This document shows, one piece after another, positions 53,101 to 62,466 of a stretch of 64,000 nt of DNA (position 1 is the first letter of the stretch; each line of letters starts with the position of its first letter). Where the stretch lies: contig CANDNT010000011.1 of NCBI GenBank assembly GCA_947387485.1, forward strand, positions 62,001-126,000. The letters are read 5' to 3'. A model generated the notes under the pieces. It was not told where the DNA came from. It saw nothing but the letters and a program-made list of their open reading frames with translations, and made no database searches. This DNA is from Aquimarina rhabdastrellae. GTDB taxonomy: Bacteria; Bacteroidota; Bacteroidia; Flavobacteriales; Flavobacteriaceae. The position numbers and the translations under genes were made by a program.

Positions 53101-54456
53101 TTAAAACTGATATAAAATCCTAAAAGCTATTTGTTTTTGATCTCGATAAGGGTAAAGTCCACTTCTTACATCATCTACAATAGGAATAAGACTATCAAAA
53201 TTCAAAGTAATATGATCGTTCCAATCATAGGAAGCTGATAATATGTTAAAGAAATTAGTATATGGCCCATTATACATAGAAGCCCAACTTAAAGACAAAT
53301 CATCTTTCATCAATTGTTTACTTAAAGCCAATAATACTGTGTAGTTATTTCTTGGAATTCCCTGAATTTTATCAGACCAATCCATAACATGATAATTCAC
53401 AGTTTCCAAACTTAATGTAAAAGTACTGCTAGGAGAATAATCAACTCCAAGCGAAGCATCAATAGCATTTTTTTTAATAATCTGAAAAGATGCATCATTA
53501 TATGCTTTTTTAGATTTAATTGCTAATTCACCTCTAATTAATACATTATTAATTGCTCGATTAAAAGTAATTCCTGCCATGAAAAATCGTTCTTTTTGTT
53601 GAGTAATAAGAGTTGGCGTAACCATGCGTAAAGCATATTGATTATCTATCAAATTGGCGGCCATAATACTAATATCGCTTTTTCCAAAGGTTTTTCTCCA
53701 CCGTAGACCATATTCAAGTAAATTTACATCTTGCTCATCTTTTTGATATTCTACTTTTCCCTCAAAAGGATCAAAATAATATCCAGTATCTCTTCTAGGT
53801 TGTTCGTTAAACTGAGGATAAGGTGAAAAAAACGCACTCCAATATCCAAATGACGAATATTGATCCACAGTTAACATAGGTTGTCCTATTCTTAAATCAT
53901 CTATATTAAGACTCAGTGGTTCCCTATAGTCCAAACGACCAATTTCATTAGTAACAATAGCATAATCAGATTCCCCCCATACTAGTATCTGAATTCCAGC
54001 CTTAATACTTGTTTTATTAAAACTACTTTGTAGATATGCTTCTCGGGTTCTTCCTTCAAAGGTTACTATATCATCTTCATTTTTGAATCTATGATCTTCC
54101 TTTAAAAAAGTAAAAACCTTAGTATCCACATGTACCGAAAAATAATCCAAAAAAGTGTCAGCGTACTCTAACCTAAAAGATAACCGATTATTCATTACCC
54201 TATCTGGTTTTTCAACCTTATATGTAAATCCATATTGTACTCCTAATCTTGTAGCATTCCATATATCAGAAATCCAGAACGATTTTTCTTTTTCTTCTTC
54301 ATCTACTTTAAGTTCCATGTCGATTGTATCAAAATCTTCAAACTCTATTATACTATCATTTTCTACAGGAATCTGGGCAGACAGATATGAAACACTGAAT
54401 AATGAAATTATTATTCTAACTGTTCTATTAGCGTAAGAATTCAAATTGCTCTTCAT
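53101..54456 (-). CDS. Outer-membrane beta-barrel protein (DUF1302-like)
   Basis: A protein of about 451 residues from the ATG at 54456. The signal peptide (RIIISLFSVSYLSAQ) is followed by an acidic linker and a beta-barrel ending in a terminal Phe (AFRILYQF), as outer-membrane proteins do. KAGIQILVWGESDYAI, LDYREPLS and DDLRIGQPMLTV resemble the DUF1302 family, often linked to RND/MMPL exporters. Here it probably has a role in moving the polyketide or a precursor across the outer membrane. Confidence 0.75.
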   Translation of the reverse strand: MKSNLNSYANRTVRIIISLFSVSYLSAQIPVENDSIIEFEDFDTIDMELKVDEEEKEKSFWISDIWNATRLGVQYGFTYKVEKPDRVMNNRLSFRLEYADTFLDYFSVHVDTKVFTFLKEDHRFKNEDDIVTFEGRTREAYLQSSFNKTSIKAGIQILVWGESDYAIVTNEIGRLDYREPLSLNIDDLRIGQPMLTVDQYSSFGYWSAFFSPYPQFNEQPRRDTGYYFDPFEGKVEYQKDEQDVNLLEYGLRWRKTFGKSDISIMAANLIDNQYALRMVTPTLITQQKERFFMAGITFNRAINNVLIRGELAIKSKKAYNDASFQIIKKNAIDASLGVDYSPSSTFTLSLETVNYHVMDWSDKIQGIPRNNYTVLLALSKQLMKDDLSLSWASMYNGPYTNFFNILSASYDWNDHITLNFDSLIPIVDDVRSGLYPYRDQKQIAFRILYQF

Positions 54457-54746
54457 TGTATTTTGCCAGCAAAGAATAATAAAAGGTGTAAGTTTCATAA
54501 AAATTACCTTTTTGAGGCTATCAAAAACTCTTTTTAGTTTTATTGGTTTCTGTTTATAAGAACTGGAATTAACAGTATCTAATAATTTATGAGGTATAAT
54601 CCCATTCTGATTTGAATATACTTTTACAAAAAACTACAGAGGTAAACTCTAAATAAAAAAACAAAAGCATTTATATCTGATTACATTTTTTATCTAAACA
54701 TTTTAAAAACCTTTTTTTCAGAAAATTCATATCAGAACGGGTATTA

Positions 54747-55523
54747 TTAGCTCTCCCAGGGAAATTGTCCAGTTTTTACAAATCTTGCTATTTTGTCCAA
54801 ATTTTCCTGGTCAGAAAACACTTCTAAATTTGCAGCCAAGGCATTTGGTTTAGCAACCTCTGTAAAATCACTAAGTTGAGTTATATAATTTTTATATCGA
54901 GTTACTCCTTTTTTCGATAGTAATCGAAGTCTCAATAAGTGTTTTCTAAGTAAGTTTTCACTATTTTCTGCATAAACATCCACTAACCCCCAATCCTGTG
55001 CTTGCTTAGCTGTTATAGGTTGGGTCATTAATGTTAAATAATGAGCTTTGGAAAAGCCAACTCTACGAATTAAAAAAGGTAATACACAAGCTGGCATCAA
55101 TCCAAACAAAAGTTCTGACAAACTGAATACTGCTGTATCATTACACAATACAATATCGCATGCTGCAACAAAACCAATTCCGCCTGCATTAGCTTTCCCT
55201 CTTACATGTGCTATGGTGATGTACGGACCTGAAGTTAGTTTATTCCATAAATCATACATAGGTTCTGGATTTTGTTCCTCATGAAGTTTTCCGTCGTCCA
55301 GGCTTTGTTGAATCCCTTTAAAATCTGCCCCAAAACAAAATACTTCTTTAGAACCTTCTATGACAACAATCTTAACTTTATCTTTGCATTGATCAAGTAC
55401 TGCTGTAAATTCCCTGATCATATCCTGGTTAATGGCATTATTAGCTTCTGGGCGATCAATTTTAATAAAACAAATATCTTCCTCAAATTTAACCTGTATA
55501 GTTTCGTATTCAGTTGCATTCAT
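54747..55523 (-). CDS. pksH: Enoyl-CoA hydratase-like ECH1 (dehydratase) of the HMGS cassette
   Basis: A crotonase-fold protein of about 258 residues. VFCFGADFKGI, YITIAHVRGKANAGGIGFVA, FSLSELLFGLMPACVLPFL and the terminal GQFPWES match the ECH1/PksH type that dehydrates the HMG-like branch. The ECH2 decarboxylase type (PksI) looks different and is absent here. I take the ATG at 55523, which overlaps the HMGS stop as TAATG, over the ATG four codons upstream. Confidence 0.85.
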   Translation of the reverse strand: MNATEYETIQVKFEEDICFIKIDRPEANNAINQDMIREFTAVLDQCKDKVKIVVIEGSKEVFCFGADFKGIQQSLDDGKLHEEQNPEPMYDLWNKLTSGPYITIAHVRGKANAGGIGFVAACDIVLCNDTAVFSLSELLFGLMPACVLPFLIRRVGFSKAHYLTLMTQPITAKQAQDWGLVDVYAENSENLLRKHLLRLRLLSKKGVTRYKNYITQLSDFTEVAKPNALAANLEVFSDQENLDKIARFVKTGQFPWES

Positions 55524-56782
55524 TATGACACCCATTCGTATTCTCTTTTAAATTCTTTGATTTCCTTTAAAAACAGTGTCTCTTTCTTTAATGCTTTTCT
55601 TGCTTGCGGAATAAAACCAGTATCCAACGTTACATTACGTGTTCCAAATTTTACTGCATTACTGCCTACCAATAGATTTTCATACTCATCCATTTGTAAT
55701 TCATATCGTTTATCAAATTGTTCTTTGATACCAAATTTTTGAATACTCTTTTGGCTTTCTTTGTTTACAATACCGCTAAAAAACTCGGAACAACAACCTG
55801 ACCCATAAGAAAAACAACCAATTCTTTGAGGTTCATTAAAAGAACCATTCTCGATTGTACTTGCTAATGACATCATAGCTGTTGCTCCCATAATATTACC
55901 AATGCGTTGACAATAGATCAATCCAGGTACAACACGATTTTCAAAATCTACATCAATGTCCTGAGTTTTGGCTTTAACTGTCTTTCTCATTAAATTACGA
56001 TGGGCTCCTTTTACCATACCTCCAAAAGGAGTATGAAAAGCCAAATAACTAAAAGTCTTGGCATAATCCGCCTCTGGCACACGTTTTTTATATTCGTAAA
56101 ATGCATTTTCACAACAATCCAGATAAGAAAGTAGTGATAAGTCTGAATCTCCAGCTTCTCCATCTGTAGTAGGTCTGCAAGTATCCATTACCTGATATCC
56201 ATAATAGCCATTTGCTCCAATATCTACCTGGAAAACATATGGTTTTTCACTTACTAACATTGCAACTGCACCTGCCCCTCCGCTTGGTTCGGCAAAGGAC
56301 CATTCCATTGTAAGAGCATCTCCTCCTTCTTCTATCATAAAACGGGATACATCTGTAGCGATTACAAGAGCCTTTGCTCCGGGAGAGGTTTGAGACAAAA
56401 TAAAATTAATGGCCATTTGAAATCCTGCTACTCCAGAATAGCAGGCATTTTTTAATTCAAACAAGCGACAATTACGATTTAATCCTAATATCTCATGAAA
56501 ATATGTGCTCATGGATTTTCCAAAATCAAAAGATGATTCTGTACATGAAATTACCAATTCGATACGATCTTTTTCTTCTGAACTAAGTGAATCTATAATA
56601 GGTTTGGCTGCATTTACACCAAATGTAACTGGATCTTCATAAGGTAATGCTACGGTTTTTTCTTTCATTAAGAGATTCTTAAATCTAGATGTATCAAGTT
56701 TACGATGTTTGGCAAGTTTTTCTACGTCTAAAAATGCTGTACCTGCAAAAACATTCATTGCTTCAATTCCTGCTATTCGCAT
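55523..56782 (-). CDS. pksG: HMG-CoA synthase-like beta-branching enzyme
   Basis: A 419-residue HMG synthase homologue. The catalytic Cys114 is in FELKNACYSGVAG, the general base Glu82 in ISCTESSFDFG and the His in AFHTPFGGMVKGAHRNLM. It adds the acetyl group from the donor ACP to a beta-keto intermediate on the PKS, the first step of beta-branching. Its stop overlaps the ECH1 start (TAATG). Length and motifs are standard. Confidence 0.92.
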   Translation of the reverse strand: MRIAGIEAMNVFAGTAFLDVEKLAKHRKLDTSRFKNLLMKEKTVALPYEDPVTFGVNAAKPIIDSLSSEEKDRIELVISCTESSFDFGKSMSTYFHEILGLNRNCRLFELKNACYSGVAGFQMAINFILSQTSPGAKALVIATDVSRFMIEEGGDALTMEWSFAEPSGGAGAVAMLVSEKPYVFQVDIGANGYYGYQVMDTCRPTTDGEAGDSDLSLLSYLDCCENAFYEYKKRVPEADYAKTFSYLAFHTPFGGMVKGAHRNLMRKTVKAKTQDIDVDFENRVVPGLIYCQRIGNIMGATAMMSLASTIENGSFNEPQRIGCFSYGSGCCSEFFSGIVNKESQKSIQKFGIKEQFDKRYELQMDEYENLLVGSNAVKFGTRNVTLDTGFIPQARKALKKETLFLKEIKEFKREYEWVS

Positions 56783-57251
56783 ATATATTTATAATATTAA
56801 ATGGTTAAAAAATATTTTTTCTTGGTTTACTGTATTTTGATTACTTTAAAATCAATACTAAATCATTCTTATTGTAATAATAGATATACCTCTCAACTCA
56901 AAGAGATAATTATGCAGTAACTATTTGGTATATTTTCTTATTCAAAAAAATTAAGAAATCTATCTCATCTATTTGAAATATATCTATTCATAAGGTCAAA
57001 CAGCTAAGAGCTATTTATACAGGTAATCTCTTATGTATTCTAACACAAGGATTATCAATTTATAAATGGAAATGTATTTATATTTATGAGTAGGATAAAA
57101 CTAAAATTCTATACTTATTCTTCTACTTTGGTATCTTGAGTAAAACGGCAAACATTTGTAGTAGGCTTATCCACTCCATTTTAAACTATATAAATATGAA
57201 TGATTGTTTTAAAAGTAATTTGGTTTAGAACTGAATTAGTTCTTTTGTTTA
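56783..57251. other. Intergenic stretch, no gene seen
   Basis: About 470 very AT-rich bases between the SufS-like gene end (57252) and the HMGS start (56782). No protein-like open frame, strong hairpin or long repeat is visible. It is the largest gap in the cluster and may contain a promoter for the beta-branching genes, but I cannot point to a convincing TTG/TAnnTTTG pair. Confidence 0.4.
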
Positions 57252-59246
57252 TTATGCGTAGACTCTTTGAGCTGCTTTCTTAGAAAAATCATCAAGTTGC
57301 TTTTGAAAATCTGCCTCTGCTTTAGCATTTGCTTTCTTTTGTGCTCCACTAAGTTTTTCTTTATTTTGTTGGATCAATTTATGCAATACTTCAAGTAAAA
57401 TATCTATATCTTCTTCTGTATTTTCTATTCCTAAACTAACCCTAACAACTCCTGGTAATTGAGTTTTTGGAGCTACTGTCAACACAACACGTTGTACCTG
57501 TTCGAGTACTGGGCTAATTCCTGTTATTTTTTTAACTAATAAATGAGAACAATGACAACCATATCTTACACCAATACCTCCTTTATGGAACATTTCTTCT
57601 GCTAATTTATTGTGCAAAATTCCTTTTGTCTCAAAAACAATTACCCCTATCCTATTGTCAAATTGAGAAGATTTTGGATCATTTACTCCAAAAACATCAA
57701 GACCTGGTATTTTAGCCATTCCTTCAAGTGCTCTTTTAGTCAAAGCCTGTTCATCTTCATGTACAACATCCATTCCTATACGCTGCAAAAGTATCAGAGC
57801 CTTACCTAATGAAGCTATCCCTCCTATATTCTCTTCTCCTGATGATTGAAGTCTCTTTATCTTATCCTTATTATAATTAAGTAATCCCTTTTTTACTACT
57901 AATACTCCAGTACCAAATGGCGCATAAACCTTATGAGCTGAGAAAGCCATAAAATCTATATCATCTTTTTCCATATCTACCTTTAGGTGAGCTACTACTT
58001 GGGCTCCATCAACCAAAATTTTTGCTCCATACCGATGCGCAATTTTAGAAATTTCTGTAACATCATTACAACTTCCCAAAACATTTGAAGCGCCACTAAT
58101 AGCAATAATTTTTATACGTTTCTTTCCATACTTCTGTTCTTGATTATACTCCTTAAGATTATTTTCTAATTCTGCTAAATCTACAAACCCTTCACTATTT
58201 ACATCTAATCTGATTAACGACTTTTTTGATACCATACGCCATGGCAAATCATTTGATGAATGTTCAAGTAAGGAAATTAATACTACTGGGTCTACATCAT
58301 TTTTTGATGTTGTCATTAAACTTTCAGAGACAAGGTTTATTGATTCAGTAGTATTTTTGGTAAAAATTATATCGTATTTTTCTAAAGATGCTCCCAGAAT
58401 TTCACTACATACAGTACTTACTTCTCTAACAACTTCCTCTCTTCTCTTTTTCGATAATCTCAAGGATTTACGAAAAGTATCCCATATTGGTATAAATGTA
58501 GGAGTACTTGCACTATTATCGAGATTAACGAATGGCTTTTCTCCCTCTAAGGTAGGTACAATAGATCCACGACCTATTAATGTTTTCCTAAGTTTTTTCA
58601 ATAGTTCCACCCCAGAATATTCAATAAGCTTATCTTGATAAAGCAATTCATTTACTTCAATATTTATCGGAGATAATTCCTTAAAGATATTTTTTCCATA
58701 TTTTTTCATCAATAATAGAGCCTTACTAAATGTAATCACATTTATAATTGCGGGAGTACCTGGTTCAAATTTATCTGGTCCAGTATTCCAAATAATCCAA
58801 CTCGCAGCAACCAATCTTGCTGTACCTCCACCACACTCTGAAGGAGCTCCTGTTGGTAATGCTTTTTTATCAATAGCTAACGCAGTTATTCCTAACGGAA
58901 TTCCTATATCTATACTTGTTAAAGTTTTATAGTTTCCAGGTTTAAGTTCCAAAATCAAATCTTTTGTACGTTTTGGAGAACAAAAGATTACGATATACTT
59001 ATCCTTGTTCAAATTCATATATTCTATAGCTATATTTCTAGCTTGTTCGTATAAATATGAAGATACCATTGAATTGTGCCCACTTCCACGATGTACGTTG
59101 GAATAAGTCTCTAATGCAGCATATACACCACGCTCCAGCTCTTCAAATACTGCCTCTGATCCATTACTATTTTGAGTCCTTTTTTCATTTTTTTTGAGTT
59201 GGCGAATGTTTGATGCCTCATACTCATTGTACATGGTTGTTTCCAT
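57252..59246 (-). CDS. SufS-like class V aminotransferase-fold protein with duplicated N-terminal segment
   Basis: A 664-residue PLP protein. Residues 230-640 form a complete class V fold: FVNLDNSAST, ILVDGAQVVAHLKVD, the PLP-binding Lys439 in MAFSAHKVYAPFG and Cys566 in RYGCHCSHL at the place of the SufS persulfide Cys, with an extra Cys564. Residues 35-190 repeat the front part of such a fold (ALETYSNVHRGSGHNS, AIINVITFSK) without a PLP lysine. A Lys/Ala/Gln-rich tail closes the protein. It may be a cysteine desulfurase or a lyase acting on a carrier-bound substrate. It follows the methyltransferase gene by 61 bases. Confidence 0.78.
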   Translation of the reverse strand: METTMYNEYEASNIRQLKKNEKRTQNSNGSEAVFEELERGVYAALETYSNVHRGSGHNSMVSSYLYEQARNIAIEYMNLNKDKYIVIFCSPKRTKDLILELKPGNYKTLTSIDIGIPLGITALAIDKKALPTGAPSECGGGTARLVAASWIIWNTGPDKFEPGTPAIINVITFSKALLLMKKYGKNIFKELSPINIEVNELLYQDKLIEYSGVELLKKLRKTLIGRGSIVPTLEGEKPFVNLDNSASTPTFIPIWDTFRKSLRLSKKRREEVVREVSTVCSEILGASLEKYDIIFTKNTTESINLVSESLMTTSKNDVDPVVLISLLEHSSNDLPWRMVSKKSLIRLDVNSEGFVDLAELENNLKEYNQEQKYGKKRIKIIAISGASNVLGSCNDVTEISKIAHRYGAKILVDGAQVVAHLKVDMEKDDIDFMAFSAHKVYAPFGTGVLVVKKGLLNYNKDKIKRLQSSGEENIGGIASLGKALILLQRIGMDVVHEDEQALTKRALEGMAKIPGLDVFGVNDPKSSQFDNRIGVIVFETKGILHNKLAEEMFHKGGIGVRYGCHCSHLLVKKITGISPVLEQVQRVVLTVAPKTQLPGVVRVSLGIENTEEDIDILLEVLHKLIQQNKEKLSGAQKKANAKAEADFQKQLDDFSKKAAQRVYA

Positions 59247-59307
59247 TTTGAACCTTGTTTTATTTGGTTTTTATTTAATTAGTATTCCCTTCCTATTACA
59301 AGATTTC

Positions 59308-59937
59308 TTACTTTTTTTGTGCTATAATTAAATACTGTCGCCCTCTTCGACGTATACATTCTGTTTTCAGAATTTTAAATTCCGTATTAAAAATTAATTC
59401 TTCTAATTCTGAAAGATTATAAATTCTCAAATTAGGAATTAATCCAATCTTACTTATTAAAGATAGAGACATTCCCATCAAAGATCTTTTACCTAAACAA
59501 GGAGTTACAGAAATAAATAATCCTCCAGGTTTTAACAATTCATGTATTCTTTTTAATATATTAGGTATATCATCAACCAAATGAAGCACATACATTCCTA
59601 AAATAACATCAAAACCTTCTTTCTTATATCTTGAATCAAATATCGTTGTATGTGTATATTCTACGTTTTGTATACCTTCTTTATTGGCTTTATCCCTTGC
59701 TATATTGATCATTTTTGATGATATATCCATCCCATATACCATTTTAACATGATGAGCAATTTCGTTTGCTAATAATCCTGTAGCACATCCAAAATCTAAT
59801 ACGCAGTCTTCTTTGTGGAGGTATTTTTTAGTTTTTTCCAAGATTTTAACTCTTCCTTCTCTATCTTTCATTTCCTCTTTATCATACCCTTTGGCACTTT
59901 TGTCCCAAAAACTTTCAGATTTATCTATTGTATGCAT
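59308..59937 (-). CDS. Class I SAM-dependent methyltransferase
   Basis: A 209-residue methyltransferase. Motif I is VLDFGCATGLLANEIA (about 44-59); YGMDISSKMINIARDKA (motif II region), GFDVILGMYVLHLVDD and LKPGGLFISVTP follow in order. It is of the Methyltransf_11 type, with small-molecule acceptors. Between two cysteine-desulfurase-like genes in a polyketide cluster it could be an S- or O-methyltransferase for the product. The substrate is inferred from position only. Confidence 0.85.
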   Translation of the reverse strand: MHTIDKSESFWDKSAKGYDKEEMKDREGRVKILEKTKKYLHKEDCVLDFGCATGLLANEIAHHVKMVYGMDISSKMINIARDKANKEGIQNVEYTHTTIFDSRYKKEGFDVILGMYVLHLVDDIPNILKRIHELLKPGGLFISVTPCLGKRSLMGMSLSLISKIGLIPNLRIYNLSELEELIFNTEFKILKTECIRRRGRQYLIIAQKK

Positions 59938-60148
59938 TTGGTTAATCGTATTTATTCAATTTATAAATTCTAGTTATATCAAGTGTATATATAAAAACAT
60001 CAATCCTTTATTAAATCATTATCTAACATAAAGGGTTGTGCATTTTACTCTAGTAATTTAAGTATATAACTAGTTTTATACTAGTTAACATTGAAAAAAT
60101 AGCTATATAAAATTCCCCTTTTTAAATTCATATCAATAAAACTAGATA

Positions 60149-61354
60149 TTACAATCTAAGTTCTTGACTTTTTAATTTTATTACTGTTCCAGTTTCTTCT
60201 CTTTTTTTCTCCTCCAAATATTGCTTTAATACCTTTAATGTATATTTGATATGCTTGTACTTTGTATCATTACCAAAACTAATCCGAATAGATTCCTGAG
60301 CTTCCTTATCCGTCAATCCTATTGCTTTTAATACATGAGATGGTTTGTTTGAAGAAGAACTACAGGCTGAACCAGCTGAAACAGCTATTCCTTGATAATC
60401 TAATGCTCTCATTAATTCACCACTTGTAATTCCAGGAAAGGTTAAATTGATTGTATTTGTTAAACAATTATCCATTGGAGAATTAATAATAATATCGCTT
60501 TTTATAACTTTTAACTCATCAATAAAATGTTTTTTAAGAAATGTATTTTTTGATGTATTAGAAATAAGCTTTTTCACTTGTTTACAGGCCTCACCAAAAC
60601 CAGCTATGTTGTGAATTGACTCGGTACCAGCACGCATTCCTTCTTCCTGATGTCCCCCATGAATATAAGACTCCAATGGGCTACTAATTCTGGAATACCA
60701 TGCTCCTACTCCTTTAGGTCCATAAAGTTTATGAGCAGAAAATGTTGCATAATCAACACCAAGTTCTTTAACATTTATTGGTATTTTCCCTAAAGCTTGC
60801 ACACAATCCGAAAAAACCAATGCATTTTTAACCTTGGCCAGTTTCGTTATTTTTTTTACATCCTGTATAGTACCTATTTCATTATTTGCCAACATACAAC
60901 AAACCAAAAAGGTTTTGTCGTCTATCATATCTTCTAGATCTTTAAGTAAAACACGACCTGATTTATCTACTGGACAATATTGTACTTCAATTCCTAATTT
61001 ACTTATATACTCTAGAGTACTCATCACAGATGGATGTTCTATTGGTGTAGAAATTATTTTATTTTTTTCTGGATAGAATATATTACTTACTGTTTTTAAC
61101 AACGCATTATTTGATTCTGTGGCACAACTGGAAAAATATACTTCATGTGAATGTGCTCCTATCGCAGTTGCGACTTGTTCTCTGGCTTTTTCAATAATCT
61201 GTGCAGACATTTTCCCTTTAGCATAGCCAGAAGAAGGATTACCCCAATAAGATTTCAATACTTGATTCATAACACTTCTAACTTTTGGAGTGACCTTAGT
61301 AGTTGCATTATTATCAAAATAGACTCTGTTTTTACTCAATAACTGTTTTATCAT
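60149..61354 (-). CDS. Cysteine desulfurase (IscS/NifS type)
   Basis: A 401-residue class I desulfurase. VYFDNNATTKVTP opens it, PLP is bound at Lys209 (FSAHKLYGPKG), and the persulfide Cys331 lies in SAGSACSSSSNKPSHVL. It releases sulfur from cysteine as an enzyme-bound persulfide. No iscU, iscA or suf genes accompany it. Instead it stands next to a C_GCAxxG_C_C protein (16 bases away) and inside a polyketide cluster, so the sulfur is probably used in the product rather than for Fe-S clusters. Confidence 0.92.
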   Translation of the reverse strand: MIKQLLSKNRVYFDNNATTKVTPKVRSVMNQVLKSYWGNPSSGYAKGKMSAQIIEKAREQVATAIGAHSHEVYFSSCATESNNALLKTVSNIFYPEKNKIISTPIEHPSVMSTLEYISKLGIEVQYCPVDKSGRVLLKDLEDMIDDKTFLVCCMLANNEIGTIQDVKKITKLAKVKNALVFSDCVQALGKIPINVKELGVDYATFSAHKLYGPKGVGAWYSRISSPLESYIHGGHQEEGMRAGTESIHNIAGFGEACKQVKKLISNTSKNTFLKKHFIDELKVIKSDIIINSPMDNCLTNTINLTFPGITSGELMRALDYQGIAVSAGSACSSSSNKPSHVLKAIGLTDKEAQESIRISFGNDTKYKHIKYTLKVLKQYLEEKKREETGTVIKLKSQELRL

Positions 61355-61370
61355 GATAATAGTCTTTAAA

Positions 61371-62192
61371 TTATAAAGCAGCTAGCGCTTCAATGATCTT
61401 TTGACAACCTCCTTTTTTGATATAATCAGAATGATCATCAATGTCTTTAAACTCTTTTTTGGTAATTTTACTACACAACACTTCTGAATCTGTCTGCATA
61501 TAAAAAGCTCTCAACATTTTTTTGGTTTCCAAACTATCAAATGATGAAGGAGATTTGCCTGGATTCTTTTTTATCCAGTCCACCATCTTGTACCAAATTG
61601 CCGCACTTAGTGCCCCGCATTCTTTACCACTTAACCCAAGTCCTCCTGCATATCCTGCAACCATAAGCATTTCTTCTTCAGTAGCTCCCATCTTTCTAAC
61701 CACTTCTGATGCACAACTTACTGATCCTGGACAGAAATTTACAGATTCATCTGACAAACCCTCATCTGCCGATTTAATTGCCTCAGGAGCCCATCTCCCT
61801 GCCAGCTTCATACACCCGAATGCTTTTCCTGTAAACAATACTTTAAGAGGCGCTAATTTACCTGTAAGATCCATATCTGTGATTTCCCGGCAACTGATTG
61901 TATTTGTTCTTTTTTTAAAAGACTCCATTAAGTGCTGTGTGGCTGTAATGGCCATTGCTATAGCCTCTCCAATATCTTCATTTCTACGATATGATTCTGC
62001 CCCTGCCGCCAAAACTGCACCTCCTATCATTCCACATTGATATCCTCTGTTTAGTAACCCTCCTGCAAAGGGAGATGCTGCTATTTCTGCTATTTCGTTT
62101 GGCACACCATATTCTGTATTGAGTAGAGAGCAAAATGCTGTACCACAAGTCCCTTTGGATAGTACCTTTAATCCTTCTTTGATAGCTTTCAT
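61371..62192 (-). CDS. C_GCAxxG_C_C family protein (putative redox or sulfur carrier)
   Basis: A 273-residue protein rich in conserved cysteines, in two similar halves. The first has GTCGTAFCSLLN, GYQCGMIGG and later SCREI; the second has FCPGSVSCASEVV, KECGALSAAIWY and GGCQKIIEAL. This pattern is the C_GCAxxG_C_C family, thought to be redox or metal-binding. Its gene is directly before the cysteine desulfurase gene (16-base spacing), so it may accept or pass on persulfide sulfur. That role is inference. Confidence 0.78.
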   Translation of the reverse strand: MKAIKEGLKVLSKGTCGTAFCSLLNTEYGVPNEIAEIAASPFAGGLLNRGYQCGMIGGAVLAAGAESYRRNEDIGEAIAMAITATQHLMESFKKRTNTISCREITDMDLTGKLAPLKVLFTGKAFGCMKLAGRWAPEAIKSADEGLSDESVNFCPGSVSCASEVVRKMGATEEEMLMVAGYAGGLGLSGKECGALSAAIWYKMVDWIKKNPGKSPSSFDSLETKKMLRAFYMQTDSEVLCSKITKKEFKDIDDHSDYIKKGGCQKIIEALAAL

Positions 62193-62466
62193 AATGAAAA
62201 TTTAAGTAAGTTTTAATTAAATATGTAATCAGAAAATCTTCTAGAAAATAGATGCCGATTGTTTAATTGAAATGAGTAGCTTATTTATAAAACTGATATA
62301 ACAATCGCCTCAATCAACTTCAGTATTTCTGATTTTTATGTTACCCTTAACCATGTGAAAAACATATCATATCTGTTAAGGTTATTAAAATGATTGTTTG
62401 TGTTTAATGGAGTTTCGTATTACTCGGCGTTTTCTTAATTCAAATTATCTATCGACTATAGATATT

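Noticed and set aside
62345-62381. Terminator between the PKS gene and the sulfur genes
   Set aside because: CCTTAAC/GTTAAGG can pair over a long loop, but no T run follows on the minus strand, so termination is not supported.
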